DNA of 64,000 nucleotides from [Mycobacterium] fortunisiensis (GTDB taxonomy: Bacteria > Actinomycetota > Actinomycetes > Mycobacteriales > Mycobacteriaceae). The translations under genes and the position numbers were made by a program. Each line of letters opens with the position of its first letter. The stretch's first letter is position 1. Below, piece by piece: positions 24,843 to 33,684 of this stretch. The stretch is from NCBI RefSeq assembly GCF_019050325.1, contig NZ_VOMB01000002.1:124001-188000 (forward strand). The letters are read 5' to 3'. The notes under the pieces are model-generated. The model saw only the letters and a program-made list of their open reading frames with translations, searched no databases and was not told the DNA's origin.

Positions 24843-26468
24843 CTAACGGTCCCGTTCTGCTCGTCGGCGCCCCCGCCAGCTGCCGACTTTCATCCCGATC
24901 GCCCCGCCCACCAACAGCCCCAGCCACACCAGGTGCGCAGAGATCAGGAGCCCCCGGTGCGGGGATGCCGGCGCCGAGCCGCCCACCCAGTGCACTGCGA
25001 CATCCCGGTCGGATTCGCGCACCACCCAGCCCACACCGGCTTCGGCCAGGGCACGATCGGAGGCCCCCGAGCGCACCAGCTCCTGCACGGTCCGAGCCCG
25101 AGCTCCTTCACCGGGTACGGTCTGCCCGCCGATGGTCAGATCTCCGGTGGTCAGCACCTCGGCACGCAGCCAGCGCGGCAGCGGATCGAGCACGGGAGCC
25201 GTTCCAGCCCATGAGAATTCACGCATGCTGTCGGGCGGCAGCGCCACCACCGGGCGCGGCTCGGCATTGATCCGGGCGGCCGCCGCCGGCCACGAAGCCG
25301 GGTAGTGCACCGCGCGCATCTGATTGCCGACGCCCCAGGCCAGATCGGGCAGGACCGCGAGCAACGCCGCGCAGCACACCGCCGCGGCGGCGGCAGGTGG
25401 AATCCGGAGGCGGCGCAACACATCCGGCGCGGCGGCCGCGGCCACCGCATACCCCGGCATGGCCAGCGCCACCCACTTCTGCCCGTCCCGCAGCACGCCC
25501 AGCCCGGGCACCGCCCGAATCGCGGCATCGACGAACGTCAGTCCGGGGCCGGTCGCCATCGCGGCCGGAAGGATGACCGCCGCCGCAGCCAGGATCAGCA
25601 GCGGTCGAGCCGCCCGATTGCGCACCACCACCTGCAGGCCCAGGGCCACGATGCCCACAAGCACCGCGGTGGCCACCACCGCGAAAAGCGTCGTGCGGGA
25701 TCCCGGCACCGCGTCGCCGTTCCAGATCCCGCCGAGGCCGGCCAGGCTGCCCACGGTGGCCAGGCCCGGTTCGGCGCGGGCCGCGAACGCGTGCACCCCG
25801 GCCGCAGAATCCGGCGATGACACCGTCCCGCCCACGGCCGCGGCCACCAACCACGGCGTCGCGGCCAGCACGGCCGAACCCAACGCCAGCGCGGCAACCC
25901 GCAGCCGACGCCAGCCGTCACCGGGCGCGACAACGCACACCAGCGCCACCGTGGCGGCCAGCATCAGGCCGGTCGGTGTCAGCCCGGCCAGCGCCGTCCA
26001 GAACACCAGTCCGCACAGTGCCGCCGGCCCCGGCGGCGTCGACCGTATCCGCAGCACACCCGCCGCCACCCAGGGCAGACAGCCATAGCCGACCAGCAGG
26101 CTCCAGTGCCCCTGCAAAAGTCGTTCGGCCACATAGGGATTCCAGATCGCCAGCGTCGCCGCGAGGAACTGCCCCGGCCCGCCGGCTCCCAGCACCGTCA
26201 CGGCCAGCCGCGCGGCACCCCAGCCCGCCAACCACAACCCGGCCACAAGCAGAACCTTGACCACGATCCCGCCATCCACCACGGTCGAGGCCACGGCGAC
26301 GAAGAAGTCCTGGGGCAGCGCCCGGGGCGCGGCCTCGGTCAGGCCCAGCGCGGCGTCGGTCAGATGGGACCGTGGGGTGGACACCGCGTCGCGCAAAAGC
26401 AGATAACCGGGCCCCAGCAGGGGCCCGGTCACCAACAACGACAGCGCCAGCGCGTAGGCCGGCAGCAA
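24843..26468 (-). CDS. Polytopic membrane protein (Rv0226c-like)
   Basis: About 541 residues with roughly ten hydrophobic segments in the first 400 (for example AYALALSLLVTGPLLGPGYL and PLLILAAAAVILPAAMA), an extracytoplasmic region near 400-500, and a last membrane helix before an Arg-rich tail. The layout is like GT-C type glycosyltransferases or polymer-handling membrane proteins, but I see no catalytic motif. Start uncertain: TTG 26468, 14 bp after the upstream stop, has no clear ribosome binding site. It follows the Rv0227c-like gene on the same strand. Confidence 0.8.
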   Translation of the reverse strand: MLPAYALALSLLVTGPLLGPGYLLLRDAVSTPRSHLTDAALGLTEAAPRALPQDFFVAVASTVVDGGIVVKVLLVAGLWLAGWGAARLAVTVLGAGGPGQFLAATLAIWNPYVAERLLQGHWSLLVGYGCLPWVAAGVLRIRSTPPGPAALCGLVFWTALAGLTPTGLMLAATVALVCVVAPGDGWRRLRVAALALGSAVLAATPWLVAAAVGGTVSSPDSAAGVHAFAARAEPGLATVGSLAGLGGIWNGDAVPGSRTTLFAVVATAVLVGIVALGLQVVVRNRAARPLLILAAAAVILPAAMATGPGLTFVDAAIRAVPGLGVLRDGQKWVALAMPGYAVAAAAAPDVLRRLRIPPAAAAAVCCAALLAVLPDLAWGVGNQMRAVHYPASWPAAAARINAEPRPVVALPPDSMREFSWAGTAPVLDPLPRWLRAEVLTTGDLTIGGQTVPGEGARARTVQELVRSGASDRALAEAGVGWVVRESDRDVAVHWVGGSAPASPHRGLLISAHLVWLGLLVGGAIGMKVGSWRGRRRAERDR

Positions 26469-26482
26469 AGCAGAGCGCAGGC

Positions 26483-27679
26483 TCAGATCGGCCGATCCGG
26501 TGGAAGATCGGACGGCCGTTGCGCCGGCAGCTTCTCGGTCTTCGCCTCAGCCCCGGGAACTTGGAAGCCCTGGGTGTCGAAGAAGCCGTGATCGGCGGTG
26601 TCCAGACCCGGATCGATCAGGGTGGATTCGGCGCGCACCGCGAACGATCCCACCACCGCACCGCCGACGAGGGCGAGCAGGCCCAGCGCGGTGAACGTGA
26701 TCGGCAGGACCCGGGTCCACAGTGCCACCCGGTCGCGTTCGTCCTGAGCCGCCGCCACCTGGGACTCCACGGTCTCCTCGTTGTAGGTGACCTTGTAGTC
26801 GACGTAGGTCACCTCGGGCTTGAGCGCGTCTCGGGCGTAGTACTGGTAGCCGTGGTCCTGGGCCTTGACGATGGTGCCCGACACCGGATCCACCCAGAAG
26901 GTGCGTTGCGCGGCGTAGAACCGGTCCATCGTGATGCGCTCGTCGGGTTCGCCGGGCACGCCCCACATCTCGGCGCTGGCGGTCACCGAGCTGTCGGCGT
27001 CGTCCTCGTACAGCGACGAGTACTTGACCGGCTCGGCCAGCTTGCCGTCGGAGTCGTAGCCCACGTTCTGGATGAACCGGTACGTGGTCAAACCGTTGAC
27101 ATCTTCTTCACCGTCGTAATTCGCGTCGAACGCCTTCTGCGCGATCGCGTCGAACATCGGGTAGGTCTTCTTCTCGGTGTCGAACGGGAACCGGTAGGTC
27201 AGGCCCTCGTGCGGCAGCGCGATGTTCGTCGGCGGCTTCTCGTCCTCGATTGCGCGGGGCTTCTGCAGCGCCCCACCCGGGTTGTTGTCGCTGGACACGG
27301 CCAGCGCGGTGCTGCGGTTCATCGTGACGGTGTCCACCATCGCCAACAGCAGCCCGGCGTCCTTCTGCCGATCGGTGCGCCGCAGCGAGCTGCCCACCTG
27401 CAGCGTCACCACCTCGGCGTTCGACGGGGACTCCACACTGACCTGTTGCTGCAGTGCGACCGGCACATTGCGGTCCACGGAGAACTTCTCAGCCACCAGC
27501 GATGCCGGATCGAAAGCGGTCGCGGTTCCCTCGCTGACCAGGCTGGCATCCAGATTGAGCGGGATCTTCGCGATCTTGCCCTTGGTGTAGGTGGTCAGCA
27601 ACAGTGCGGCAATCAGCAGGGCTGCACCCAGCCCCATCAGTCCGCATGCCGCGATACGCAGCGCCACTGCGCGGTTCAA
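26483..27679 (-). CDS. DUF3068 (PorA-family-like) envelope protein (Rv0227c-like)
   Basis: 398 residues: an N-terminal membrane anchor (residues 8-30, MGLGAALLIAALLLTTY), a large extracytoplasmic domain of beta character (residues 35-330) and a second membrane helix near 335-358 (VLPITFTALGLLALVGGAVVGSF) with a short Pro-rich cytoplasmic tail. This is the DUF3068 architecture. The start is TTG 27679, supported by a strong GAAGGAGG 6 nt before it. It is upstream of the Rv0226c-like gene in the same transcription unit and divergent from the TmaT-like gene. Function unknown. Confidence 0.83.
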   Translation of the reverse strand: MNRAVALRIAACGLMGLGAALLIAALLLTTYTKGKIAKIPLNLDASLVSEGTATAFDPASLVAEKFSVDRNVPVALQQQVSVESPSNAEVVTLQVGSSLRRTDRQKDAGLLLAMVDTVTMNRSTALAVSSDNNPGGALQKPRAIEDEKPPTNIALPHEGLTYRFPFDTEKKTYPMFDAIAQKAFDANYDGEEDVNGLTTYRFIQNVGYDSDGKLAEPVKYSSLYEDDADSSVTASAEMWGVPGEPDERITMDRFYAAQRTFWVDPVSGTIVKAQDHGYQYYARDALKPEVTYVDYKVTYNEETVESQVAAAQDERDRVALWTRVLPITFTALGLLALVGGAVVGSFAVRAESTLIDPGLDTADHGFFDTQGFQVPGAEAKTEKLPAQRPSDLPPDRPI

Positions 27680-27788
27680 ACCGGGCCTCCTTCAGTGTGG
27701 GCCAACTCGTCGTGAGGCAAACCCGTTCGACCCTAACAGCACTATTTAAGGCCATTACTTACTCCGGTGGCATCTTGCAGGCACATTG

Positions 27789-27815
27789 ACCCGCGGTTTG
27801 ACGACCCGCGGTTTG
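27789..27815 (+). repeat. Two direct copies of ACCCGCGGTTTG, 15-bp period
   Basis: ACCCGCGGTTTG occurs at 27789-27800 and 27804-27815, just upstream of the likely tmaT start. If translation began at TTG 27786 the repeat would encode TRGLTTRGL. It could instead be a direct-repeat regulatory site. Confidence 0.5.
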
Positions 27816-27848
27816 GCGCGGTTGCCGCAGAACGGCACACTGGTCGCC

Positions 27849-29063
27849 GTGGCCACCGGAGAATCCGCCCCGGAAGCCGGTCCGAACGTCGGCCCGAAAA
27901 TCGAGGTCGGCGGAACCCGCAGCTTCCTGCCTGCCGTCGAAGGCATGCGCGCGTGCGCGGCAATGGGCGTGGTACTCACCCACGTGGCGTTCCAGACCGG
28001 GCACACCACGGGGGTGAGCGGCCGCTTCTTCGGCCGGTTCGACCTCGCGGTCGCGGTGTTCTTCGCGTTGTCGGGGTTCCTGCTGTGGCGCGGTCACGCC
28101 GCCGCGGCCCGCGGATTGCGGCCGCGGCCACGCACCGGTCACTACCTGCGGTCCCGCATCGTGCGCATCATGCCCGGCTACGTGGTGGCCGTCGTAGTGA
28201 TCATCCTGCTGCTCCCAGAGGCCAAGGCCGATCTGACGGTGTGGCTGGCCAACCTCACGCTGACCCAGATCTATGTACCGCTGACGCTGACTGCCGGGCT
28301 GACCCAGATGTGGAGCCTGTCGGTCGAGGTCAGCTTCTACCTGGCGCTGCCGGTGCTGGCGCTGCTGGCCCGCCGGCTGCCGGTCCGGGCCCGCATCGGG
28401 GTGATCATCGGCCTGGCGGCGCTGAGCCTGCTGTGGGTGCGCATCCCGTTCGACGGCACCACCGGGCTCAACCCGTGGAACTGGCCGCCGGCGTTCTTCT
28501 CGTGGTTCGCCGCGGGCATGGTGTTGGCCGAACTCACGGTGAGCCCGTTCGGTTGGGTGCACCGGCTGGCACGGCGCCGGGTGCTGATGGCGGTCATCGC
28601 CGCGGTGGCGTTCGCGATCGCGGCCTCACCGCTGGCCGGGTTGGAAGGCCTGCGCCCGGGATCGGTCGAGCAGGTCACGCTCAAGACCGCGATGGGCGCG
28701 ATCGTTGCAGGTGCGTTGCTGGCCCCGCTGGTGCTCGATGACCCCGGCACCCGGCACCGGATCCTGGGCAACCGGGTGATGGTCACGCTGGGCCGCTGGT
28801 CCTACGGGTTGTTCGTGTGGCACCTGGCGGCGTTGGCCATGGTGTTCCCGATGATCGGCGAGTTCCTGTTCAACGGGCAGATGCTGATCGTGCTGGTGCT
28901 CACGCTCGTGTTCGGTTTCGCGCTGGCCGCGGTCAGCTATGCGCTGGTCGAGTCGCCGTGCCGGGAGGCGTTGCGGCGCTGGGAGTACCGCAATCAGACC
29001 CCCGTACCGCCGCTGGACAGCTCGATCACCGACGAGCCGGAGCCTGCCCCAGCCGCGCGATGA
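27849..29063 (+). CDS. tmaT: Acyltransferase-3 membrane protein, TmaT-like
   Basis: 404 residues with about ten membrane helices and the acyltransferase-3 signatures: FLPAVEGMRACAAMGVVLTH near residue 25 (catalytic His), FFALSGFLLWR near 60 and MWSLSVEVSFYLALP near 140. By position and type it matches Rv0228, which acetylates trehalose monomycolate during mycolate export. I took GTG 27849 because it gives the length of the M. tuberculosis protein; TTG 27786 would add 21 residues. Its 3' end overlaps the convergent ligase gene by 38 bp. Confidence 0.83.
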   Translation: MATGESAPEAGPNVGPKIEVGGTRSFLPAVEGMRACAAMGVVLTHVAFQTGHTTGVSGRFFGRFDLAVAVFFALSGFLLWRGHAAAARGLRPRPRTGHYLRSRIVRIMPGYVVAVVVIILLLPEAKADLTVWLANLTLTQIYVPLTLTAGLTQMWSLSVEVSFYLALPVLALLARRLPVRARIGVIIGLAALSLLWVRIPFDGTTGLNPWNWPPAFFSWFAAGMVLAELTVSPFGWVHRLARRRVLMAVIAAVAFAIAASPLAGLEGLRPGSVEQVTLKTAMGAIVAGALLAPLVLDDPGTRHRILGNRVMVTLGRWSYGLFVWHLAALAMVFPMIGEFLFNGQMLIVLVLTLVFGFALAAVSYALVESPCREALRRWEYRNQTPVPPLDSSITDEPEPAPAAR

Positions 29064-30510
29064 CCTCGTCTCGCACCGCGGTGCGCCGGGCCTTGCCGGC
29101 GTCGTCGCGCAGCGGGGTGTCGACGAACTCCACGTGAGCGGGCACCTTGTAGCCGGACAGTCGCTCGCGCAGGAAGGCCCGCACCGCCTCCACGTCGAGG
29201 TCTGACCCGTCGCATGTCTGCACCAGCGCGTGCGGCACCTGACCCAGATCTTCGTGCGGGATGCCGACGACCAGACAGGACAGCACGTCGGGATGGCCGG
29301 CCAGCGCGGCCTCGATCTCAGCCGGGTACACGTTCTTGCCGCCCACGGTGAACATGTCGACCCGTCGGTCGTTGAGATAGAAGAACCGCTCGTCGCCGTC
29401 GTCGAGGTAATACCCGAGATCTCCGAGTGAATCCCACCCGTCGCGGCTCTTGGCCGTGCTGCCGACGTACCGGTAGGTGGGGGCACTGCCCGGCCCGGGC
29501 CGCATGTAGATCTCACCGGTCACCCCGGGCGGGCATTCGTCGCCGTCGTCGTCGAGCACCTTCATCTCACCGGCCACCACCACTCCGACCGACCCGGGAT
29601 GGCGCAGCCACTGCTCACCGGAGATGAAGGTCAGCGCCTGAAGTTCGGTGCCGCCGTACAGTTCCCACAGCGCGTCGGGGCCGAGCAGGTCGATCCAGGC
29701 CTGTTTGACCGCGGGCGGGCAGGGTGCGCCGACGTGCCAGAACCGCCGAATGCTGGACAGGTCATAGGCTTTCGGGTCGGCCCGGTGCGCCGGCAGCAGC
29801 CGCTGCATGATGGTGGGCACCGTGGTCAGGAAAGTCACGCGGTGTTCGGTGACCAGATCGAGGAACTCGGCCGGGTCGAAGCGCGGCATCAGCACCAGGT
29901 GGTGGCCCTGCAACAAGGCGATGGCGAACGTGGTGAAGCCGGTGTTGTGGCTCATCGGTACCGACATCAAGGTGACGTCACCGGGTTCGGCGCCCAGCGG
30001 AACGCCGATCAGCGCCGGCACCCGGCTGTCGCCGCCGGCCTCGATCAGCTTTGGGCGCCCGGTGCTGCCCCCGGAGGCCATCGACTTCCACGTCGGGGAG
30101 ACCGTCTCGGGAAGCGGTGCATCCGACAGTGTGGTATCCGGGGTGAAACCGGCGGGCACCCAGGGGGTTTCGCCGGTATCGCGGCCGACGACGAGGGCCC
30201 GGGGGCGTAGTGCCAGGATCCCGGCGAATTCGGCGTCCGGCAGCCGGGGCGACAGGGGTTGCGGCACCGCGCCGAGTTTCCAAACAGCCAGGACGGCCTG
30301 CACCCACTCGATCGAGTTCGGCAGGCTGATCGTCACGTAATCGCCTTGTTGCACACCGAGTTCGGCGTAGGCGCGGGCAAGTCGATTGCTGGAGCGGTCC
30401 AGCTCGTCCCGGGTCAGTGTGACGCCCTGGCAGGTGACCGCGGGCCGGTCGGGCTCGGCCTGCGCCAGCTGGGTGACCTGGGTGGGAATCGTCGGGATCG
30501 CGTCGGTCAT
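29026..30510 (-). CDS. Acyl-CoA synthetase/AMP-dependent ligase
   Basis: 494-residue ANL-superfamily ligase. The phosphate loop is SMASGGSTGRPKLIE near residue 145 (S-G-G-S-T-G, a variant), A5 is LWELYGGTEL near 285, A8 is DRRVDMFTVGGKNVYPAEIEAAL near 380 and the C-terminal Lys is in DDAGKARR near 478. It resembles ligases used for aromatic or steroid-derived acids. ATG 30510 is 13-14 bp before the next gene on the same strand (the phosphotriesterase-like gene lies upstream), so the two may be co-transcribed. It has no counterpart in the Rv0228-Rv0230c interval as I recall it. Confidence 0.85.
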   Translation of the reverse strand: MTDAIPTIPTQVTQLAQAEPDRPAVTCQGVTLTRDELDRSSNRLARAYAELGVQQGDYVTISLPNSIEWVQAVLAVWKLGAVPQPLSPRLPDAEFAGILALRPRALVVGRDTGETPWVPAGFTPDTTLSDAPLPETVSPTWKSMASGGSTGRPKLIEAGGDSRVPALIGVPLGAEPGDVTLMSVPMSHNTGFTTFAIALLQGHHLVLMPRFDPAEFLDLVTEHRVTFLTTVPTIMQRLLPAHRADPKAYDLSSIRRFWHVGAPCPPAVKQAWIDLLGPDALWELYGGTELQALTFISGEQWLRHPGSVGVVVAGEMKVLDDDGDECPPGVTGEIYMRPGPGSAPTYRYVGSTAKSRDGWDSLGDLGYYLDDGDERFFYLNDRRVDMFTVGGKNVYPAEIEAALAGHPDVLSCLVVGIPHEDLGQVPHALVQTCDGSDLDVEAVRAFLRERLSGYKVPAHVEFVDTPLRDDAGKARRTAVRDEVIARLGQAPARR

Positions 30511-30523
30511 CTCAGTAGCCGCC

Positions 30524-31483
30524 CTACTGCTCGAAGATCCGGCGCGGATTGTCCACCAGCATCGTGGTGATCTGCTCCTCGGTGACCCCGCGCTCGCGCA
30601 GCGCGGGCAGTACGTCGTTGTGGATGTGCAGGTAGTGGCTGTTCGGCAGGGCCTGGGTGGTCAGTTCGTCGGGGAGCGCGTCGAAGTAGCACCAGGTGTC
30701 GTGCGAGAGCACCATCTGGCCGGCATGGCCGCGCTCGCACATGGTCGCGACGGTGGCGACCCGCTCCTGGAACGGAAGGAAGACATCGACACCGAAGCGG
30801 TCCATGCCGATGTAGGAGCCGTTGGCGATCAACTCCTCGAGGTAGCCGATGTCGGTGGTATCGCCGCAGTGGCCGATGATCACCCGGGACAGGTCGACAC
30901 CCTCCTCGGCGAAGATGCGCTGCTGCTCGAGGCCGCGCCGGCTGGCGGCGTGGGTGTGCGTGGAGATCGGCACCCCGGTCTGCCGGTGGGCCTGGGCGAC
31001 GGCCCGCAGCACCCGTTCGACGCCGGGGGTGACGCCGGGTTCGTCGGTGGCGCACTTGAGGATCGCGGCCTTGATCCCGGTATCGGCGATGCCGTGTTCG
31101 ATGTCGCGGACGAACATCTCGGTCATCGGTTCGGGGAGACCCACCGCGGGGCCGTTGAAGTGGAAGGTCAGCGGCAGGTCGTTGTAGGTGTAGAAGCCGG
31201 TGGCGACGACGATGTTGAGGTCGGTGGCCTCGGCGATCCGGGCGATCCGCGGAATGTAGCGGCCGAGTCCGATCACCGTGAGGTCGACGATGGTGTCGAC
31301 GCCGTTGGACTTGAGTTCGGTCAGCCGCGCGATCGCATCGGCTTCCCGGCTGGCGTCGTTGCCCCAGGACTCCGGATAGTTCTGCGTCAGCTCGCTGCTC
31401 ATGATGAAGACGTGTTCGTGCATGAGCGTGACGCCGAGGTCGGTGGTATCGATGGCTCCGTGGGCGGTGTTGACAGTCGGCAC
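30524..31483 (-). CDS. php: Phosphotriesterase-like hydrolase (Rv0230c-like)
   Basis: 319-residue binuclear-metal TIM barrel of the phosphotriesterase-like lactonase family. The metal ligands are visible: HEH in TLMHEHVFI near residue 22, the bridging Lys in IKAAILKCATDEPG near 145, His in STHTHAA near 180 and in IGHCGDT near 208, and Asp in LSHDTWCYF near 262. Such enzymes are usually lactonases with weak phosphotriesterase activity. GTG 31483 opens PTVNTAHGAIDTTDLG; no clear ribosome binding site is seen, so the mRNA may be leaderless. Confidence 0.88.
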   Translation of the reverse strand: MPTVNTAHGAIDTTDLGVTLMHEHVFIMSSELTQNYPESWGNDASREADAIARLTELKSNGVDTIVDLTVIGLGRYIPRIARIAEATDLNIVVATGFYTYNDLPLTFHFNGPAVGLPEPMTEMFVRDIEHGIADTGIKAAILKCATDEPGVTPGVERVLRAVAQAHRQTGVPISTHTHAASRRGLEQQRIFAEEGVDLSRVIIGHCGDTTDIGYLEELIANGSYIGMDRFGVDVFLPFQERVATVATMCERGHAGQMVLSHDTWCYFDALPDELTTQALPNSHYLHIHNDVLPALRERGVTEEQITTMLVDNPRRIFEQ

Positions 31484-31535
31484 GGGCCCGATGCTAGGTG
31501 TGGCAGTCCCTCGCGTGTGGGGATTCTGCCCAGTC

Positions 31536-31691
31536 TCAGGCGGTGGCGCCGGCCCCGGCAATGCCTGCTGCCGTGCCCCGGATTTCGACGCCGCGGGCGT
31601 CCGGCGGCCGCACCGAGAGCGCCGTGTCGACGATGAACGCCACCTGCGGGTGGCGAAGTACGTTGCGCCACTTCTGCGTCGACGCCAAGGC
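31536..31691 (-). pseudogene. Remnant of a PPOX-class F420-dependent enzyme
   Basis: Directly after the stop of the acetyltransferase gene, in the same frame, the minus strand reads STQKWRNVLRHPQVAFIVD then RPPDARGVEIRGTAAG and stops at 31536. This is the middle of a pyridoxamine-phosphate-oxidase-like protein (K-W-R-N...NP.VAF.VDD...RGVEIRG). The N-terminal half is gone and no start codon remains, so it is a decayed fragment of about 51 residues. Confidence 0.65.
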
Positions 31692-32009
31692 TTAGCCGGC
31701 CGCCTCAACCGCGGCCATCACCTCAGGGGTGACCGGGTCGAGGATGTCGTCGAAATCGTGGTGCTTCTGCACATACTTGGCCACATACGGGCAGACCGCG
31801 ACGGCGCGCTTGCCTGCGGCGCGGGCATCGGTGAGCGCAGCCGACACCAGTTCACCGGCCAGGCCCTGTCCGCTGAACTCGTCGTCCACCTCGGTGTGGT
31901 GGAAGATCCGCTGGTCGCCGGCGTCGACGTACGCCGCGAGGCCGGCATGTTCACCGTCGACGGTGATCTCGTAATGGCGTTGTCCGGGAATGTTGCGTAC
32001 TTCAGCCAT
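31692..32009 (-). CDS. Small GNAT-type N-acetyltransferase (NATD1-like)
   Basis: 105 residues. This is the short single-domain GNAT family: RHYEITVDGEHAGLAAYVD, FHHTEVDDEFSGQGLAGELVSAAL near residue 50, which holds the acetyl-CoA loop Q-G-x-A, and VAVCPYVAKYVQKHHDF near 82 with the conserved CPYV. ATG 32009. Members are widespread but their substrates are unknown. It is divergent from the MFS gene with 34 bp between the starts. Confidence 0.88.
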   Translation of the reverse strand: MAEVRNIPGQRHYEITVDGEHAGLAAYVDAGDQRIFHHTEVDDEFSGQGLAGELVSAALTDARAAGKRAVAVCPYVAKYVQKHHDFDDILDPVTPEVMAAVEAAG

Positions 32010-32043
32010 GTCTTCACTATGCCGCAACCGCACTGGCACGATC

Positions 32044-33642
32044 ATGCAGATGGCCGTCCGAGCAACGTCGACGTGGGCGCCGTTGGCGTCACCGATCTAC
32101 CGGGCGCTGTGGATCGCGCAATTCGTCTCCAACCTGGGCACCTGGATGCAGACCGTGGGCGCGCAGTGGATGCTGGTCGCGGATCCGCGTGCGCCCGTGC
32201 TGGTGCCGTTGGTGCAGACCGCCACCACGCTGCCGGTGATGTTGCTCGCCCTGCCGTCGGGTGTCCTGGCCGATCTGGTCGACCGGCGCCGGTTGCTGTT
32301 GGCCACCCAGGGGGCGATGGCGGCCGGGGTGGCCGCGCTGGCCATGCTGACCGGTGCCGGCCTGGCCACCCCCACGGTGCTGTTGACCCTGCTGTTCCTG
32401 ATCGGATGCGGGCAGGCACTGACCGCCCCGGCCTGGCAGGCCATCCAGCCGGACCTGGTTCCGCGCGAACAGATTCCGGCTGCCGCGGCGCTGGGCAGCA
32501 TGAGCATGAACGGGGCCCGGGCGATCGGACCGGCGATCGCCGGAGCGTTGGTGTCGCTGTCCGGTCCGACACTGGTGTTCGCGCTGAACGCAGTGTCGTT
32601 CGCCGGCATCGTGGTGGTGCTGCTGCTGTGGCGCCGGCCGGCTGTCGAGCAGCTGCTGCCGGCGGAGCGGCCGCTGGCCGCACTGAACGCGGGCGGCCGC
32701 TTCATCCGTCGTTCGCCGATCATCCGCCGAATCCTGCTGCGGGCGGTGTTGTTCATCGCGCCCGGCAGCGCACTGTGGGGGCTGCTCGCGGTCATCGCCG
32801 AGCGGCAGATGGGATTGTCGTCATCGGGTTACGGCCTGCTGCTCGGTGCGCTCGGCGTCGGGGCCGTGCTCGGCGCGTTCGTGCTGGGCCGATTGCAGTC
32901 GGCGTTCGGGCTCAACACGTTGCTGATCGCTGCGGCATTCGGATTCGCCGGTGCCACCACGGTTTTGGCGCTGATTCACAACTTCGCTGTGGTGCTGGCC
33001 GCGCTCGTCGTCGGCGGCATCTCGTGGTTGTTGGCGTTGTCCACGCTCAACGCGTCGATGCAGTTGAGCCTGCCGGCCTGGGTGCGGGCCCGCGGGCTGT
33101 CGGTGTATCAGCTGACCTTCATGGGCGGGCAGGCGATCGGCTCGCTGATGTGGGGCCTGGTCGCCGGTGTCACCAGCAGCGTCACGGCTCTGCTGATCAG
33201 TGCCGGTCTGCTGGTGTTCTGCGGGGTGTCGGCCCGGTGGTGGCCGCTGCACGCGCGCACCGGCGATCTCGATCTGACCCCGTCGGCGCACTGGCCCGAA
33301 CCTGCCCTGGTGTTCGAGCCCGAACCGCCCGACGGCCCGGTTCTGGTCCTCACCTCGTATCAGGTGCATACCGACCACGAGGCCGAGTTCTTCGCCGCGA
33401 TGGGCGTGCTCGGTCGCTCTCGACAACGCACCGGGGCCGCGCAATGGCAGCTGTTCCGCAGTGTCGAGCGGGACGGCATGTTCATCGAGGCGTTCGTGGT
33501 GCGGTCCTGGGACGAGCACCTGCGCCAGCATCGCACCCGCCTGACCGGCAACGATCTGAGTATCGAGCAGGCGGTGGAGCGCTGGGTGGTCGGCGAGTCG
33601 GTTTCGCACCATCTGATCGCGGTGAAGATCCCTAGGATGTGA
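32044..33642 (+). CDS. MFS transporter fused to a C-terminal monooxygenase-like domain
   Basis: 532 residues. Residues 10-405 form a 10-12 helix MFS_3/EntS-like transporter (LASPIYRALWIAQFVSNLGTW at the start, GVLADLVDRRRLL near 75 as the cytoplasmic loop). Residues about 435-530 form a separate dimeric alpha/beta-barrel (antibiotic-biosynthesis-monooxygenase-like) domain starting VLVLTSYQVHTDHEAEFF. This fusion occurs in DUF894-type MFS proteins. Export of a small molecule such as a siderophore or drug is likely, and the soluble domain may bind it. ATG 32044; ATG 32050 is an alternative. Confidence 0.85.
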   Translation: MQMAVRATSTWAPLASPIYRALWIAQFVSNLGTWMQTVGAQWMLVADPRAPVLVPLVQTATTLPVMLLALPSGVLADLVDRRRLLLATQGAMAAGVAALAMLTGAGLATPTVLLTLLFLIGCGQALTAPAWQAIQPDLVPREQIPAAAALGSMSMNGARAIGPAIAGALVSLSGPTLVFALNAVSFAGIVVVLLLWRRPAVEQLLPAERPLAALNAGGRFIRRSPIIRRILLRAVLFIAPGSALWGLLAVIAERQMGLSSSGYGLLLGALGVGAVLGAFVLGRLQSAFGLNTLLIAAAFGFAGATTVLALIHNFAVVLAALVVGGISWLLALSTLNASMQLSLPAWVRARGLSVYQLTFMGGQAIGSLMWGLVAGVTSSVTALLISAGLLVFCGVSARWWPLHARTGDLDLTPSAHWPEPALVFEPEPPDGPVLVLTSYQVHTDHEAEFFAAMGVLGRSRQRTGAAQWQLFRSVERDGMFIEAFVVRSWDEHLRQHRTRLTGNDLSIEQAVERWVVGESVSHHLIAVKIPRM

Positions 33643-33684
33643 AGTAGGGCACACGACCATGTCGCATCTTCAGGAGGTCGACCC

